Of a DNA stretch of 29,818 nucleotides, positions 14,855 to 23,654 are shown one piece after another (positions within the stretch are counted from its first letter, which is position 1; the number at the start of each line of letters is the position of its first letter). Below the pieces are notes generated by a model that was not told where the DNA came from, ran no database searches, and worked only from the letters and a program-made list of their open reading frames with translations. Location: contig SLBH01000219.1 in assembly GCA_007126415.1 (NCBI GenBank), positions 1-29,818 of the forward strand, read 5' to 3'. Both the position numbers and the translations under genes were made by a program. This DNA is from Spirochaetales bacterium. GTDB taxonomy: Bacteria; Spirochaetota; Spirochaetia; DSM-27196; SLAA01.

Positions 14855-17158
14855 CTAAAACGGGTACCCTATCGCCAGGTTGAACGAAAGGTTGTCGGCG
14901 CGCCACCCGCGATCGCGAAAATCGATCTCGTCGACCACCCAACGTTCGGAGGACGGCCGGTCGGCCTCCCGGAGCGGAAACGCCACATCGAGCCTCAGCA
15001 CCAGTATCGGCGTCGTCAGCCGAAACCCCGCGCCGGTTCCGAGATACAGCTGATCAACGGCTCTTTCTGGCTCGAATCTGCTGCCGGGCAGGTCTTTGTC
15101 GTCGCCGAGATTCCAGATGTTTCCCGCATCGAGAAACAGCGCACCGTGAAACAAGCCGAACAGCGGGAACCGGTACTCGATGTTACCTTCGAGCCGCATA
15201 TCGCCGAGCCTTTCGCTGTACGTTCCGCCGTCGGGGCGAGCAACGCTCCCCGGACCGATGCTGCGCGCCGCGAACGCGCGCATGCTGTTGGTGCCGCCCA
15301 CCGTGAACTGCCGAATACTCGGCATAGTCTCGGAGTTGCCGAGCGCCCGGCCCGCGCCCGCGAGAAACCGCATCGCGAGGGTTGAGTTCTCGGTGACCCC
15401 AACATAGGCCCGGCTGTCGCTATCGGCTCGCAGATACTGCGAATACGGCACGCCGAAAACGGTATACGGGTCATCGCTGTCCGGCCCTTCTCCCTTGCGC
15501 AACAACTGCGCGGCGTGCACGAGGTTCCCGGCGCTTTCCAGTTCAAAGCCGAAATACCGATGATGCCGGCGGGCATCGTCGCGTCGCGTGTCGTAGCGGT
15601 ACAAATAACCGGTTGCCGCGATAAACTGCTCATCAAACGCGCGTTGCAGCGCGGGGCTGTCGTCGAGCAGTTGCTGAAACTCGGAAGCGAAATCGCGCGG
15701 ACGGACGATCGTCGCGTCTACCGGACGCCACTCGTGCCTCGTGAACTCGTCCGAGCTCCAAGAATACAAGTACCCCGCGTTAAAGGAGTCCAGTCGGTAG
15801 GCGTCGATGCGCGTCAGCGAACGGTAGCCGGTGCGCACCCTCGTACGAGGCAGAGTGCGAGACGGTGCGGTACCGATCGGCAGCGGTCCAAGGATACGAG
15901 GCAGCGAGACACTCGCCTCGGCGCCGAGTTCGTACGAATCCAGAGTGAAGGCCGCGGTGCCGATCTCGGTCTCGAAACTCGAGAGCAACTGAAGCTCAAA
16001 CTGCTCGGCGCCGCCCCACAGGTTACGATCAAGGTAGGAAGCCGTCAGACCGGGCCCGGCATAATCGTTCGATTTTACTACCGCACGCAGTTCGGCCTGC
16101 AGCGATTTCTCCATAGCGGGCGTGAGAAACACCTCGGCATCGAGCGTCTCACCGTCACCGGTCTCACGGTAGCGAATACTCGCGGCCTGAAACACACCGA
16201 GATCTATCAACCTACTGATGCTGTCGAGATGCGCCCGCCTACTGTAGCGCTCCCCGGAACGTAACAGAACTGCGTCGGCGAGGACCTCGGCGCGATAACG
16301 GCTACCGTCCTTCCCGCCCACAAGGTAAACGCCGTCGGCTATCGGCTCTCGGTCTTCCCCGTCGCCGTAATCCGCACCTCGGCCGTCGTGGATCAGGACA
16401 TCACCAACTCGGTAGCGCCTGCGCGCCCGCGCCGGTGCATCGGGTTTCACCTGCAACTCGAGGGCGACGGTTCGCTCGTTTGCGTCGGTCCTTGCGACGT
16501 ACTCGAGATAGTCGGAATTGAAGTAGAAAAACCCGTCTTCCTTGAGCGCGCGATCGATGCGCGCGCGCTCCTCCAGCAACGTATCGAGCGAGTACACCTC
16601 ACCGATCTCCACGAGCGTATCCTCGAGCGAACGGTTTACCGCCCGCTCGAGCACGGTCTCGCCGGGCGGGCCGTGAAACTCCGAGATCCGAAACGGCTCG
16701 AACAGCGTTGCTCGGTAGGTAACGCCTGCGCGACGCCGGCGGCGCTCGATCTCGTAGCTCAACTCGGCGTCGAAATAGCCCTTGTTGCCGAGCCGTCGGC
16801 GCAAGGTCTCGGCCGTTCGTTCCGGTGACGCTTCGTGAAACAACACCGGCGGCTCGCCGAATCTCCGGTTCGCTCGTCCTCGCAGCCCGACCTCGGCGTC
16901 CCCGGTAACGCCGTAAACCCAGAGCCCCGGGCGAACCAGCCCGAGCCAAGTGGTATTGGGCTGAGGCCGAATCCCGTCCTCGAGCTCGGACTCCAAACGC
17001 CTTCGCCTCGGAACGCGCTTCTCGGATTCAATCTCGAGATCCGCGCCGGTATAGAGCTCTTCGTCTTCCGGCACGTAGCGCAAACCGGCGCAACCAACGA
17101 GGAGCAGCACGGCCCACGGAAGCAGCAGAACCGCCGGCACTGGAGCAGTTATTCGCAT
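14855..17158 (-). CDS. tamL: TamA-like outer-membrane barrel protein with a lipobox (TamL type)
   Basis: A 767-residue Omp85-superfamily protein. It begins with a lipoprotein signal (lipobox LLVGC, Cys23) followed by AGLRYVPEDEELYTGADLEI, which resembles the mature start of the lipidated TamL proteins of Bacteroidota. POTRA-like periplasmic segments occupy about 30-370 (RRRLGNKGYFDAELSYEI is a typical POTRA end). The barrel fills the C-terminal half, with FTVGGTNSMRAF in the position of the VRGF/G loop-6 motif (Gly replaced by Ala) and LEGNIEYRFPLFG in the next strands. It ends in Phe, as barrel substrates of BAM do. The partner is TamB, encoded directly upstream with a 2-nt gap; AAGG in the end of tamB serves as its ribosome binding site. 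Expected role: transport or insertion of outer-membrane components together with TamB. Assignment to the superfamily is firm; TamL versus TamA rests on the lipobox and start motif. Confidence 0.85.
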   Translation of the reverse strand: MRITAPVPAVLLLPWAVLLLVGCAGLRYVPEDEELYTGADLEIESEKRVPRRRRLESELEDGIRPQPNTTWLGLVRPGLWVYGVTGDAEVGLRGRANRRFGEPPVLFHEASPERTAETLRRRLGNKGYFDAELSYEIERRRRRAGVTYRATLFEPFRISEFHGPPGETVLERAVNRSLEDTLVEIGEVYSLDTLLEERARIDRALKEDGFFYFNSDYLEYVARTDANERTVALELQVKPDAPARARRRYRVGDVLIHDGRGADYGDGEDREPIADGVYLVGGKDGSRYRAEVLADAVLLRSGERYSRRAHLDSISRLIDLGVFQAASIRYRETGDGETLDAEVFLTPAMEKSLQAELRAVVKSNDYAGPGLTASYLDRNLWGGAEQFELQLLSSFETEIGTAAFTLDSYELGAEASVSLPRILGPLPIGTAPSRTLPRTRVRTGYRSLTRIDAYRLDSFNAGYLYSWSSDEFTRHEWRPVDATIVRPRDFASEFQQLLDDSPALQRAFDEQFIAATGYLYRYDTRRDDARRHHRYFGFELESAGNLVHAAQLLRKGEGPDSDDPYTVFGVPYSQYLRADSDSRAYVGVTENSTLAMRFLAGAGRALGNSETMPSIRQFTVGGTNSMRAFAARSIGPGSVARPDGGTYSERLGDMRLEGNIEYRFPLFGLFHGALFLDAGNIWNLGDDKDLPGSRFEPERAVDQLYLGTGAGFRLTTPILVLRLDVAFPLREADRPSSERWVVDEIDFRDRGWRADNLSFNLAIGYPF

Positions 17159-17160
17159 CG

Positions 17161-20100
17161 CTACCGGCCACCTTCCCTTCGGCGAGGATATCGCTGCGAC
17201 TCATGCTTCCGCATCGGCTGCAACTCGATCTCATCGAGCCAAGACTCACCGTCGGGCGCGTCGTCCTCCCGTGGCCTTCGAAACAACTCGCGCACGCGGT
17301 CAAACTGGCGCGTATACTGCAGCGCCACACCGGTGCTGGTGAGCGTACCATCCACCGGCCCTTCGTACCCGGTCCTGCGAAATCCCCGCACCCGATAGCG
17401 CCCGTCCTCGGTGATCAGGTACTCGATCGCCACATCGCCGGCGAGGTCGGCTATGCCGCCTTCCGCCCTCCGTTCGCCTTCTACATCCACAACGCCGCCG
17501 ACTCGCACAATCAAGCGGTCCTCAAGAAAACGCTGAGTGATGTCGACGTACACCTCGGTTCGACCCTCCGGCCCCTCCTCGGTAAACTCCTCGTAGGACT
17601 CAACCTCAAAGCGGATGTCGGTGCCGGGAAGAATGCGACCCGACAAGGCGTTCAGCTGCTGCGTGAGCACACGGGCAACGCTCGAACGTCCTCCCGGAGC
17701 CAGCGCCGCGCTTTGATCGACACCGCTGAAGTCTTCGGCGATGAACTGGTTCAGTACGATCAGCGCAAACGCCTGGCGATTTCGCTCGGCCTCGCTCTCG
17801 TTGATCTGCTGCACGCGATTGTAAACCGCCCCGGCAAGCGCGCCGCGCTCCTCGGGCGGCATATCGAGCTCAAACGCGATCTCCGGCTCGCTTAGGCGGC
17901 CCCGCATCCGCAATACGACCCGGAACGGAAGCTCGCCGCGATACGCGTGACGCTGTTGGTCGGGCATGTATGCAGCAAACAAGTTCTCCGGCGATGTGCG
18001 AACGCTGTAGACCGCGTCGATACTCAGCTCAGCGTCGTAGGGATCGCCTGTCCAGACCACGGCGCTCCCCGGTTCAATTATGAAGCGCCGGCGCGCGATA
18101 TTGTAGAACGAGAGATCGTATGACCCTTGGGTAATGGCGTAGCGTCCCGAAAGCGTGATGTTTCCACCGGGCGCCACCGAGAGACTGAGCGCTCCGCCGC
18201 CACGAAGCGTAAGCCGATCTCCCGATTGCCTGTCCACGATCACCAAGACCCGGGTGTCGGGATCGATCTCGAGGTTGACTCTCATGTCGAGCCGATCGAA
18301 TGTTGTCTCGAGCACGCCGTTTCTGCTCACCTCCGAGCGCGGAGCGCTCCCGCGCGGTACCGAGTAATGCTCTTCAGCATCCACGAATCGTACAACCCCC
18401 TCGCCTTCGTGCACCGAGGGCGCGCGCTCCGGCATCACAAATGTCACGGAACTACCACGTTGTAGCCCTACGCTGCCCTCTATAACCGGGTCTTCGAGAT
18501 CGCCGTGCAGACGCAGGTCGCTGTCGACCACGATCTGCCCGTAAAAGCGCTCGTCGTGCCTCGGCTCAGTGTCGAGCGCGAGAAAACGATCGGCGCGCAC
18601 TCGAAGATCGAAGCGCGGCGAGTCGTGATACGGCGCTACCTCTACCGAGCCGTCGAGTTCGGCGCGATTTCCGCGTGCATCCTGCAGGCCGAAGCGGTCG
18701 AACGAGACGCCGCGATCGGTCACTCGAACGCTTTCGCCGTCGGCATAGAACGCGGTATTGAGCGCGCGCGGCGCCACCATCGCGTCATAAAACGCGAGCT
18801 CGCCGGTGCCGCTCACCGGCGCTTCGAGTCCGCCGTCGTAAAACACCTCGAACTCGCCGCTCATGTAGCCTGCGGTCTCGGTAAGCTCGCCGCCGGCGGC
18901 CGCCTGCAGATACGCGAGACCAAGCCGTGATACCTCGGCGCCGAAGCGGCCTCGGCGAGTGGCGGGAACGAAATACCCGCTGCCCTCAGCCCGGTTCTCG
19001 TCGTGAGCGATCGTGAAGCCCCCCTCGAAGCGGCCCGGAGCACGGTTATGAAGCTCAGCCTGTACGGTACCGAGATCGATCTCGTTCACCTGTAGAGCCG
19101 AAAGCACAACGTCAGCGGTAAGCAGCGGCTCCGGTTCTCGATAACGAAACGTTACTACGCCGTTAAGCACGCCGTTGAGCTGTTCCTCCGAAACCCCGAC
19201 CGGACGGCCCAGCGTCGCGAGCGCGATATTCGAAAGCTCCACCACGAGCGGCTCGCTCCCGTCGGGTTCTAGGCGCGTGCGTGCGGTGATCCATTGCTCA
19301 CCGGTACCCAAGCGCAGATTGTGTACCGTGATCCGATCACGTTCGATCCGAACCTCGTGGTCCGCCGGCACCTGCCAAACCTCACCGTCGATCAAGGCTT
19401 CATCCGAGAGAAAACGCGCGACGAGCGCACGCTCCTCGCTCTCTATCACGGTGCCGAACGCAACCAGCGGACGCTCAGCGGCGTCTTGCAGCGCAAAACG
19501 GGTCTCCAATCGGTTCGCAAACGCCGAACCTTGAATCAAAGGATTGCGCGTTTCGAAGGCGCCGGCCGCGATACGCTCCGACCCCACCCGATATGAAAGG
19601 CCCCCTGCGTCGCTCGACGCGTCTGCGCTAAACCCCTCGAGCTCGTAGCGTCCGTAGCGCAGCTCCTCGAGGCGTGCAGCCGCGTGGAAGGTGTTGGTCT
19701 CGCCGTTGAACTCGAGCCGAACCCGGCCGGGCGACAGCGCATACAGCTCAGGCAGAAATCCCGAAAGCAGCGGCTGCAAATCTGTGGCTTCGGCGAGCAG
19801 CACGAAGCGGTGATCCGGTTGCACCGGTACAACCGTATCGGGCATCCGAAAGTACCGGCGCACGTGGCCACGAACAACCTCAGGCAGTTCTCCGAGCGGG
19901 ACGGTCGACGAGAAGACGCCGCTTGCGATCTCCGAAGAAAGCGATATCTGCGTGTAGTCGGGACGGTTTCGTGCCCGCAGCTCGACGCTCGAGACCGAGG
20001 CAACGCGGTCTCCCCGTTGTGCGCGAAAATCGCGGAGCTCAAACAAACCCGTGAGCGTATCAAGCGACCTTCCCCGAGCGTCGACCCGAAGCTCCCCGGC

Positions 20101-21906
20101 GACTCGGATGTTATGCGGCAGCAAACCAAGCCTCCCGAGATCGGCGCGCTCGAGCAGCAGCGCTGCGCGATACGCAGGCTCGCCCGCCTCCAGAGAAACG
20201 GTGCCCCGCCCGTTTGCGGTGAGCCGAGGATCCGCCGCCGTCACCTCCGCCGCGATGCTGTTTGCATCAAGCTGCGCCTCGGCCGAGAGCGCCGATACTC
20301 TCACCCCGTTCAACTCGGCCCACGGGATCTCAACAGCGAGCTCAGCCTGAAGCTCTTCGCGGGTGAAGCCGCGGCCGGTCACCTCTGCGCTCATGGAAAG
20401 CTCGCCGAGCGGCGTTTCCTCCGGCAGCAGACGGCCGACCGCGAATCGTTCGGTCTCGAGCGCCACGCGGTAGTTCGGCGCCTCCGGCCGCGCCGCGGCC
20501 CCTCGCCCGTCGTCGTCCTCCAGTCGATGAGGCCACGGCAGCCGCGCCGCCGCGCTCATCGAGAGCTCGCCGTACTCGCTGCTTGAGACCATAGCGAGCG
20601 AGGCCTCGCGACCCTCGAGCTCTACCTCGCCGGTAAGCGTCTGGGTTGCCGGTAATGCGCGCTGCAGCCCCGCCGGGGCGGTGCGCAGTATCTCGAGATC
20701 TTCGCGCGCGAGTACCAGTTCCTGCACCGAGAGCTTTGCCCGCAACTCCTCGCCGCCACGCCACGTGTGCAGATGCCCCAGGCTCCCGGTCGCACGCAGC
20801 CGAGTGGCTTCACCGAGCTCGACCTCGAGCCGCGGTATCTCAAGGGCGCCCACACTGCCGTGAATCTGCGCCCGGGCGCTTACGAGCGGCTCGCGTTGCC
20901 CGGCCGGCGCCTCGAGCTCGAGGTGCCGACGTACGCCGTGATCCTCGGGCAGCAGACTCAGCACCTCGGCTCGACTCAAGCGGAACTCCTGCAGATCGGC
21001 GTCGATCTCGAGCAGCTCGGGCCGCTCGCCGACCGCAGCCCATGAAGCCGCCTCAAGCGCGAACTCGCCGGCCACACTACTCCCGCCGACCGTGACCGAA
21101 AGATCGTTGAGCCGCACCGCCCCCCGCCCGGCTACAACGTCGAGCGCAATCTCTGCGCGCGGCAGCTCTATGCCCTGCACGCGGTCCTCAAGCACGAATG
21201 ATAAGTCGGCGAGATCCGCGCCGACAGCGTTTTCCGCCACGAGCAGCTCGCGCAGCGTTCCGGACACCTCTTGAAACGCCCACCGGTCTACCGACGGCGC
21301 GCTCGGAGCTCGGTGGCCGTCGTTTTCGCCGCTATCCACGCCGCGACGAAGGTCACCCAGAACAAACTCGGAGTTTTCGAAGCTCGCAACGCCGATCTCA
21401 ACCCGCCACCGAGTCTGCGGACGCTCGCCTCGCTTCTCTCGCGCGCGCGGCGAAACGAGATCGGCGAACGCGTCTATGTTCAGATCGCCGCTCTCGGGCA
21501 TGCGATAGAGATGCCCGGCCGCACCGTGGAGTGTGATCCGCGGTATCACGACTCGTTGAACAATCAGCGCCGGCCACCATAGACTCGCCGAGAAATAATC
21601 GCTGTGCCACACCTTCGCCCCGGCTGAATCAATTATGTGCGCGTCGGTCAGCACCACCTCGAGCCGGCCGATGCCGGCACGCCCGCCGGCGGCAATCCCC
21701 ACGCCGACGCGGCCAAACTCAATCTCGGTACCGGTTCGCTCCGCCACCCAGGACGCGGCATACTCTCCGATCCGTTGCTGCACCATCGGCAACGACGCGA
21801 GCCACAGCGCGAGCACCGGCACCGCAAACAGTGCTGCGGCAAGATACACCAAAACCTTGAGTAGCGGAGATTTCTTTTGTCGGATCTGCGACTGCTCGGT
21901 CGAGAT
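17161..21906 (-). CDS. tamB: TamB / DUF490 family translocation and assembly protein
   Basis: About 1,580 residues, the usual size for TamB. An N-terminal signal anchor (KKSPLLK then about 20 hydrophobic residues) holds it in the inner membrane. Next comes a long periplasmic chain of repeated amphipathic beta strands, predicted to form the hydrophobic groove of AsmA/TamB/VPS13-like lipid-transfer bridges. The C-terminal DUF490 domain is recognisable: GSYDLSFYNIARRRFIIEPG, WTGDPYDAELSIDAVY, AVYNRVQQINESEAERNRQAFALIVLN and YEEFTEEGPEGRTEVYVDIT. It is co-transcribed with tamL (2-nt gap). The start is a problem. The frame is open to 22311, but that would overlap the divergent gene and pass its own promoter. 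A perfect GGAGGAG at 21915-21909 precedes an in-frame ATC at 21906, and the first canonical in-frame start after the promoter is TTG 21852, inside the anchor. The ATC is used here provisionally. Confidence 0.88.
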   Translation of the reverse strand: MSTEQSQIRQKKSPLLKVLVYLAAALFAVPVLALWLASLPMVQQRIGEYAASWVAERTGTEIEFGRVGVGIAAGGRAGIGRLEVVLTDAHIIDSAGAKVWHSDYFSASLWWPALIVQRVVIPRITLHGAAGHLYRMPESGDLNIDAFADLVSPRAREKRGERPQTRWRVEIGVASFENSEFVLGDLRRGVDSGENDGHRAPSAPSVDRWAFQEVSGTLRELLVAENAVGADLADLSFVLEDRVQGIELPRAEIALDVVAGRGAVRLNDLSVTVGGSSVAGEFALEAASWAAVGERPELLEIDADLQEFRLSRAEVLSLLPEDHGVRRHLELEAPAGQREPLVSARAQIHGSVGALEIPRLEVELGEATRLRATGSLGHLHTWRGGEELRAKLSVQELVLAREDLEILRTAPAGLQRALPATQTLTGEVELEGREASLAMVSSSEYGELSMSAAARLPWPHRLEDDDGRGAAARPEAPNYRVALETERFAVGRLLPEETPLGELSMSAEVTGRGFTREELQAELAVEIPWAELNGVRVSALSAEAQLDANSIAAEVTAADPRLTANGRGTVSLEAGEPAYRAALLLERADLGRLGLLPHNIRVAGELRVDARGRSLDTLTGLFELRDFRAQRGDRVASVSSVELRARNRPDYTQISLSSEIASGVFSSTVPLGELPEVVRGHVRRYFRMPDTVVPVQPDHRFVLLAEATDLQPLLSGFLPELYALSPGRVRLEFNGETNTFHAAARLEELRYGRYELEGFSADASSDAGGLSYRVGSERIAAGAFETRNPLIQGSAFANRLETRFALQDAAERPLVAFGTVIESEERALVARFLSDEALIDGEVWQVPADHEVRIERDRITVHNLRLGTGEQWITARTRLEPDGSEPLVVELSNIALATLGRPVGVSEEQLNGVLNGVVTFRYREPEPLLTADVVLSALQVNEIDLGTVQAELHNRAPGRFEGGFTIAHDENRAEGSGYFVPATRRGRFGAEVSRLGLAYLQAAAGGELTETAGYMSGEFEVFYDGGLEAPVSGTGELAFYDAMVAPRALNTAFYADGESVRVTDRGVSFDRFGLQDARGNRAELDGSVEVAPYHDSPRFDLRVRADRFLALDTEPRHDERFYGQIVVDSDLRLHGDLEDPVIEGSVGLQRGSSVTFVMPERAPSVHEGEGVVRFVDAEEHYSVPRGSAPRSEVSRNGVLETTFDRLDMRVNLEIDPDTRVLVIVDRQSGDRLTLRGGGALSLSVAPGGNITLSGRYAITQGSYDLSFYNIARRRFIIEPGSAVVWTGDPYDAELSIDAVYSVRTSPENLFAAYMPDQQRHAYRGELPFRVVLRMRGRLSEPEIAFELDMPPEERGALAGAVYNRVQQINESEAERNRQAFALIVLNQFIAEDFSGVDQSAALAPGGRSSVARVLTQQLNALSGRILPGTDIRFEVESYEEFTEEGPEGRTEVYVDITQRFLEDRLIVRVGGVVDVEGERRAEGGIADLAGDVAIEYLITEDGRYRVRGFRRTGYEGPVDGTLTSTGVALQYTRQFDRVRELFRRPREDDAPDGESWLDEIELQPMRKHESQRYPRRREGGR

Positions 21907-21908
21907 AT

Positions 21909-21915
21909 CTCCTCC
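21909..21915 (-). promoter_or_regulatory. Strong ribosome binding site (GGAGGAG) of tamB
   Basis: GGAGGAG on the minus strand lies immediately before the SPLLK signal anchor of tamB. No ATG, GTG or TTG follows in frame within 50 nt; the nearest in-frame codon at initiation distance is ATC. It marks the true start region and excludes the long upstream extension. Confidence 0.6.
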
Positions 21916-21997
21916 AGGGCACGCGTCACAGCCAGCCCGACCGCGCCGCGGTAGCGATGTCTGGCGTGCGGTCGTGATACTCGCGCTATTATCAGTA

Positions 21998-22003
21998 AAT
22001 ATA
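21998..22003 (-). promoter_or_regulatory. Extended -10 (TGG-TATATT) for tamB
   Basis: TATATT preceded by TG at the extended -10 position, reading left. It gives a leader of about 75-85 nt before the GGAGGAG. The -35 is not recognisable. Confidence 0.4.
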
Positions 22004-22055
22004 CCACGGCGGCAGACCGGCGTGTATCCGGAATGCACCTCGTTGCGTTCGCTGC

Positions 22056-22061
22056 TATACT
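22056..22061 (+). promoter_or_regulatory. Extended -10 (TGC-TATACT) for the papain-like gene
   Basis: TATACT with an upstream TG at the extended -10 position. It lies 8 nt before an in-frame ATG at 22070 and about 47 nt before the GTG at 22109 that carries the ribosome binding site. Confidence 0.45.
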
Positions 22062-22108
22062 TACGGAGTATGAAGAGTAAGATGATCGACACACAGGAGA
22101 AGTGCGGC

Positions 22109-23653
22109 GTGGAAACGCCTTTGCGCCGGCGAGTGCTCCGGCACCGGCGAGCGCTCCTGGTGCTGTTAGCCGGGGCGCTTCTACCGGCGACGATATCCAA
22201 CCCGTCTGAAGCACACGGGCTCGAGCTTACCGAGTGGTGTGAGGAGTACGCGCCCGGTCTCGAGATCGAACTGCGCTCGCGTAGTGGAACACCGCTGCTG
22301 CTCGAGCTCACAGGCTCCGACCCCGAGACCGTCGTGGAGCGCGTTACGATCGAGTCCGATCACAGCTCGGCGCGTTTTGAGGTCGGTGATTCCGAGCGAT
22401 TTGAGTTAACGCTTGCCCCGTTTCGGGAGGTGGGCGTACATGACCTCGAGCTCACGGTCGAGACCGAACGCGGCAGCTGCAGGCGCGAACTCGTACTCGG
22501 TTTCTCCGAGTTCAAATGGGGTCGCGATAACTTTCGGTTCACAAACGCGCGGAGTCCCCACGGCTCGGTGCGCCCGTACTCAAGCGTGTTGTTTCCGTGG
22601 GCGCAGGAACGCTTTGGTGCGCTACAACCGGAAGACGAAGTGATCCTACTCGAGTTCGCGTACCGTTTGTTCGGCGGCCGCATCGGGCGCTGTTACGCCT
22701 TCAGTGGGTCAAAACTGCGCTACATCAGCAACCCTGATCTCTTGCCGAGTTACTACGACAGCGTCTATGCGGTCCGTGAACCGGTCTCGTCGGTGCAGAA
22801 CGAGATGAACCACCTCCAGAACGACATTATGTTCGACCAGTTCGTTACGCGCGGCTACGACCTGGAGGCGAGCCAGTCCGTGGAAGAGCTCGAGCGTGAG
22901 GTCAAGCGCATACTCGATGAAATAGCCGACGGCCGCCCGGCAGCATTCGGCTATGTCGCGCCGGAGCGACACCACTCTTTGCTCGCCTACGGCTTCATAG
23001 CCGACCCCAAGAGTCAACAGGTCACCTTGATCGCGGCCAACAACTGGGGCGATGAGCACAATGAAAACATCTTCAGCGAGGCCGCCGAGCGGATCTCGAT
23101 CCGGCTGGGCGAGGAGTACGACGAGCAGCGGGTCCGCTGGGTCGATACCCCTTTGCGAGTGTACGAACACGCCGAGCACCTGTTCTTCGTAGAGGTACTG
23201 CCGGAGTACGAACACGATGCGGCAACCCTGAACGAGTTCATCGACCGGCGGCGCGAACGATTGCGGAGCGAGGAACGTACGCTTGTAATCGTGGAGCAAG
23301 CTCGCGATGCCGTTCTCGAAGGCAGCGACGGCAAGAAGACCGGAAGAGCTTCACGCAGGACGCACCGCGATCTCGATACGGTTGAGTACACGCGCATAGA
23401 AGACACGCACCTCTTTGAGTTTCCGGCGGCCGACGAGCTGCTACTCAGAGTAACGCCTTTAGACGACAACCGCGACCGAGAAGAAATTTCGGGCACCAAC
23501 GTATATGTACTGTCGCACCCGAGTTCCGACGTCCCCGACCGCGCGCACAGCGCGATCTTCACCAATCTAGACAAACACGGCATCATGGAACTCAAGTTGG
23601 CGCTCAGCGCTGAGGCCGTCCGGGTCGTATCGAAGGAAAAGGAGGAGGATTAG
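22109..23653 (+). CDS. Secreted protein with papain-like Cys-His-Asn motifs, function unknown
   Basis: A 514-residue exported protein: basic n-region (LRRRVLRHRR), hydrophobic core, likely cleavage near NPSEA-HG. A beta-rich N-terminal part (about 40-135) is followed by a region with GRCYAFSG (Cys195), RHHSLLAYGF (His289) and IAANNWGDE (Asn311/312). This order and these contexts (G-x-CYxxS, then HSxxAYGx, then N-x-W-G) recall papain-fold cysteine peptidases of secreted bacterial proteins. That is fold-level inference from three motifs. The C-terminal 200 residues are charged and unrecognised. The start is GTG 22109, because AGGAGA lies 8 nt upstream. ATG 22070 is the alternative: it sits 8 nt after a TATACT and would lengthen the n-region by 13. 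It is divergent from tamB and 1 nt upstream of the aldolase gene, whose ribosome binding site overlaps its end. Confidence 0.7.
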   Translation: METPLRRRVLRHRRALLVLLAGALLPATISNPSEAHGLELTEWCEEYAPGLEIELRSRSGTPLLLELTGSDPETVVERVTIESDHSSARFEVGDSERFELTLAPFREVGVHDLELTVETERGSCRRELVLGFSEFKWGRDNFRFTNARSPHGSVRPYSSVLFPWAQERFGALQPEDEVILLEFAYRLFGGRIGRCYAFSGSKLRYISNPDLLPSYYDSVYAVREPVSSVQNEMNHLQNDIMFDQFVTRGYDLEASQSVEELEREVKRILDEIADGRPAAFGYVAPERHHSLLAYGFIADPKSQQVTLIAANNWGDEHNENIFSEAAERISIRLGEEYDEQRVRWVDTPLRVYEHAEHLFFVEVLPEYEHDAATLNEFIDRRRERLRSEERTLVIVEQARDAVLEGSDGKKTGRASRRTHRDLDTVEYTRIEDTHLFEFPAADELLLRVTPLDDNRDREEISGTNVYVLSHPSSDVPDRAHSAIFTNLDKHGIMELKLALSAEAVRVVSKEKEED

Positions 23654-23654
23654 C

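Noticed and set aside
20342..21610. Several 60-149-codon frames on both strands within tamB
   Set aside because: Arg/Ala-rich products of GC-rich codon bias, all overlapping the well-supported tamB frame.
21635..22069. N-terminal extension of the papain-like gene to 21635
   Set aside because: It lies opposite the tamB coding region and promoter; the signal peptide begins after 22109.
21907..22311. N-terminal extension of tamB to 22311
   Set aside because: It overlaps the coding start of the divergent gene, passes the tamB promoter, and shows Ser/Arg-rich low-quality sequence before the anchor.
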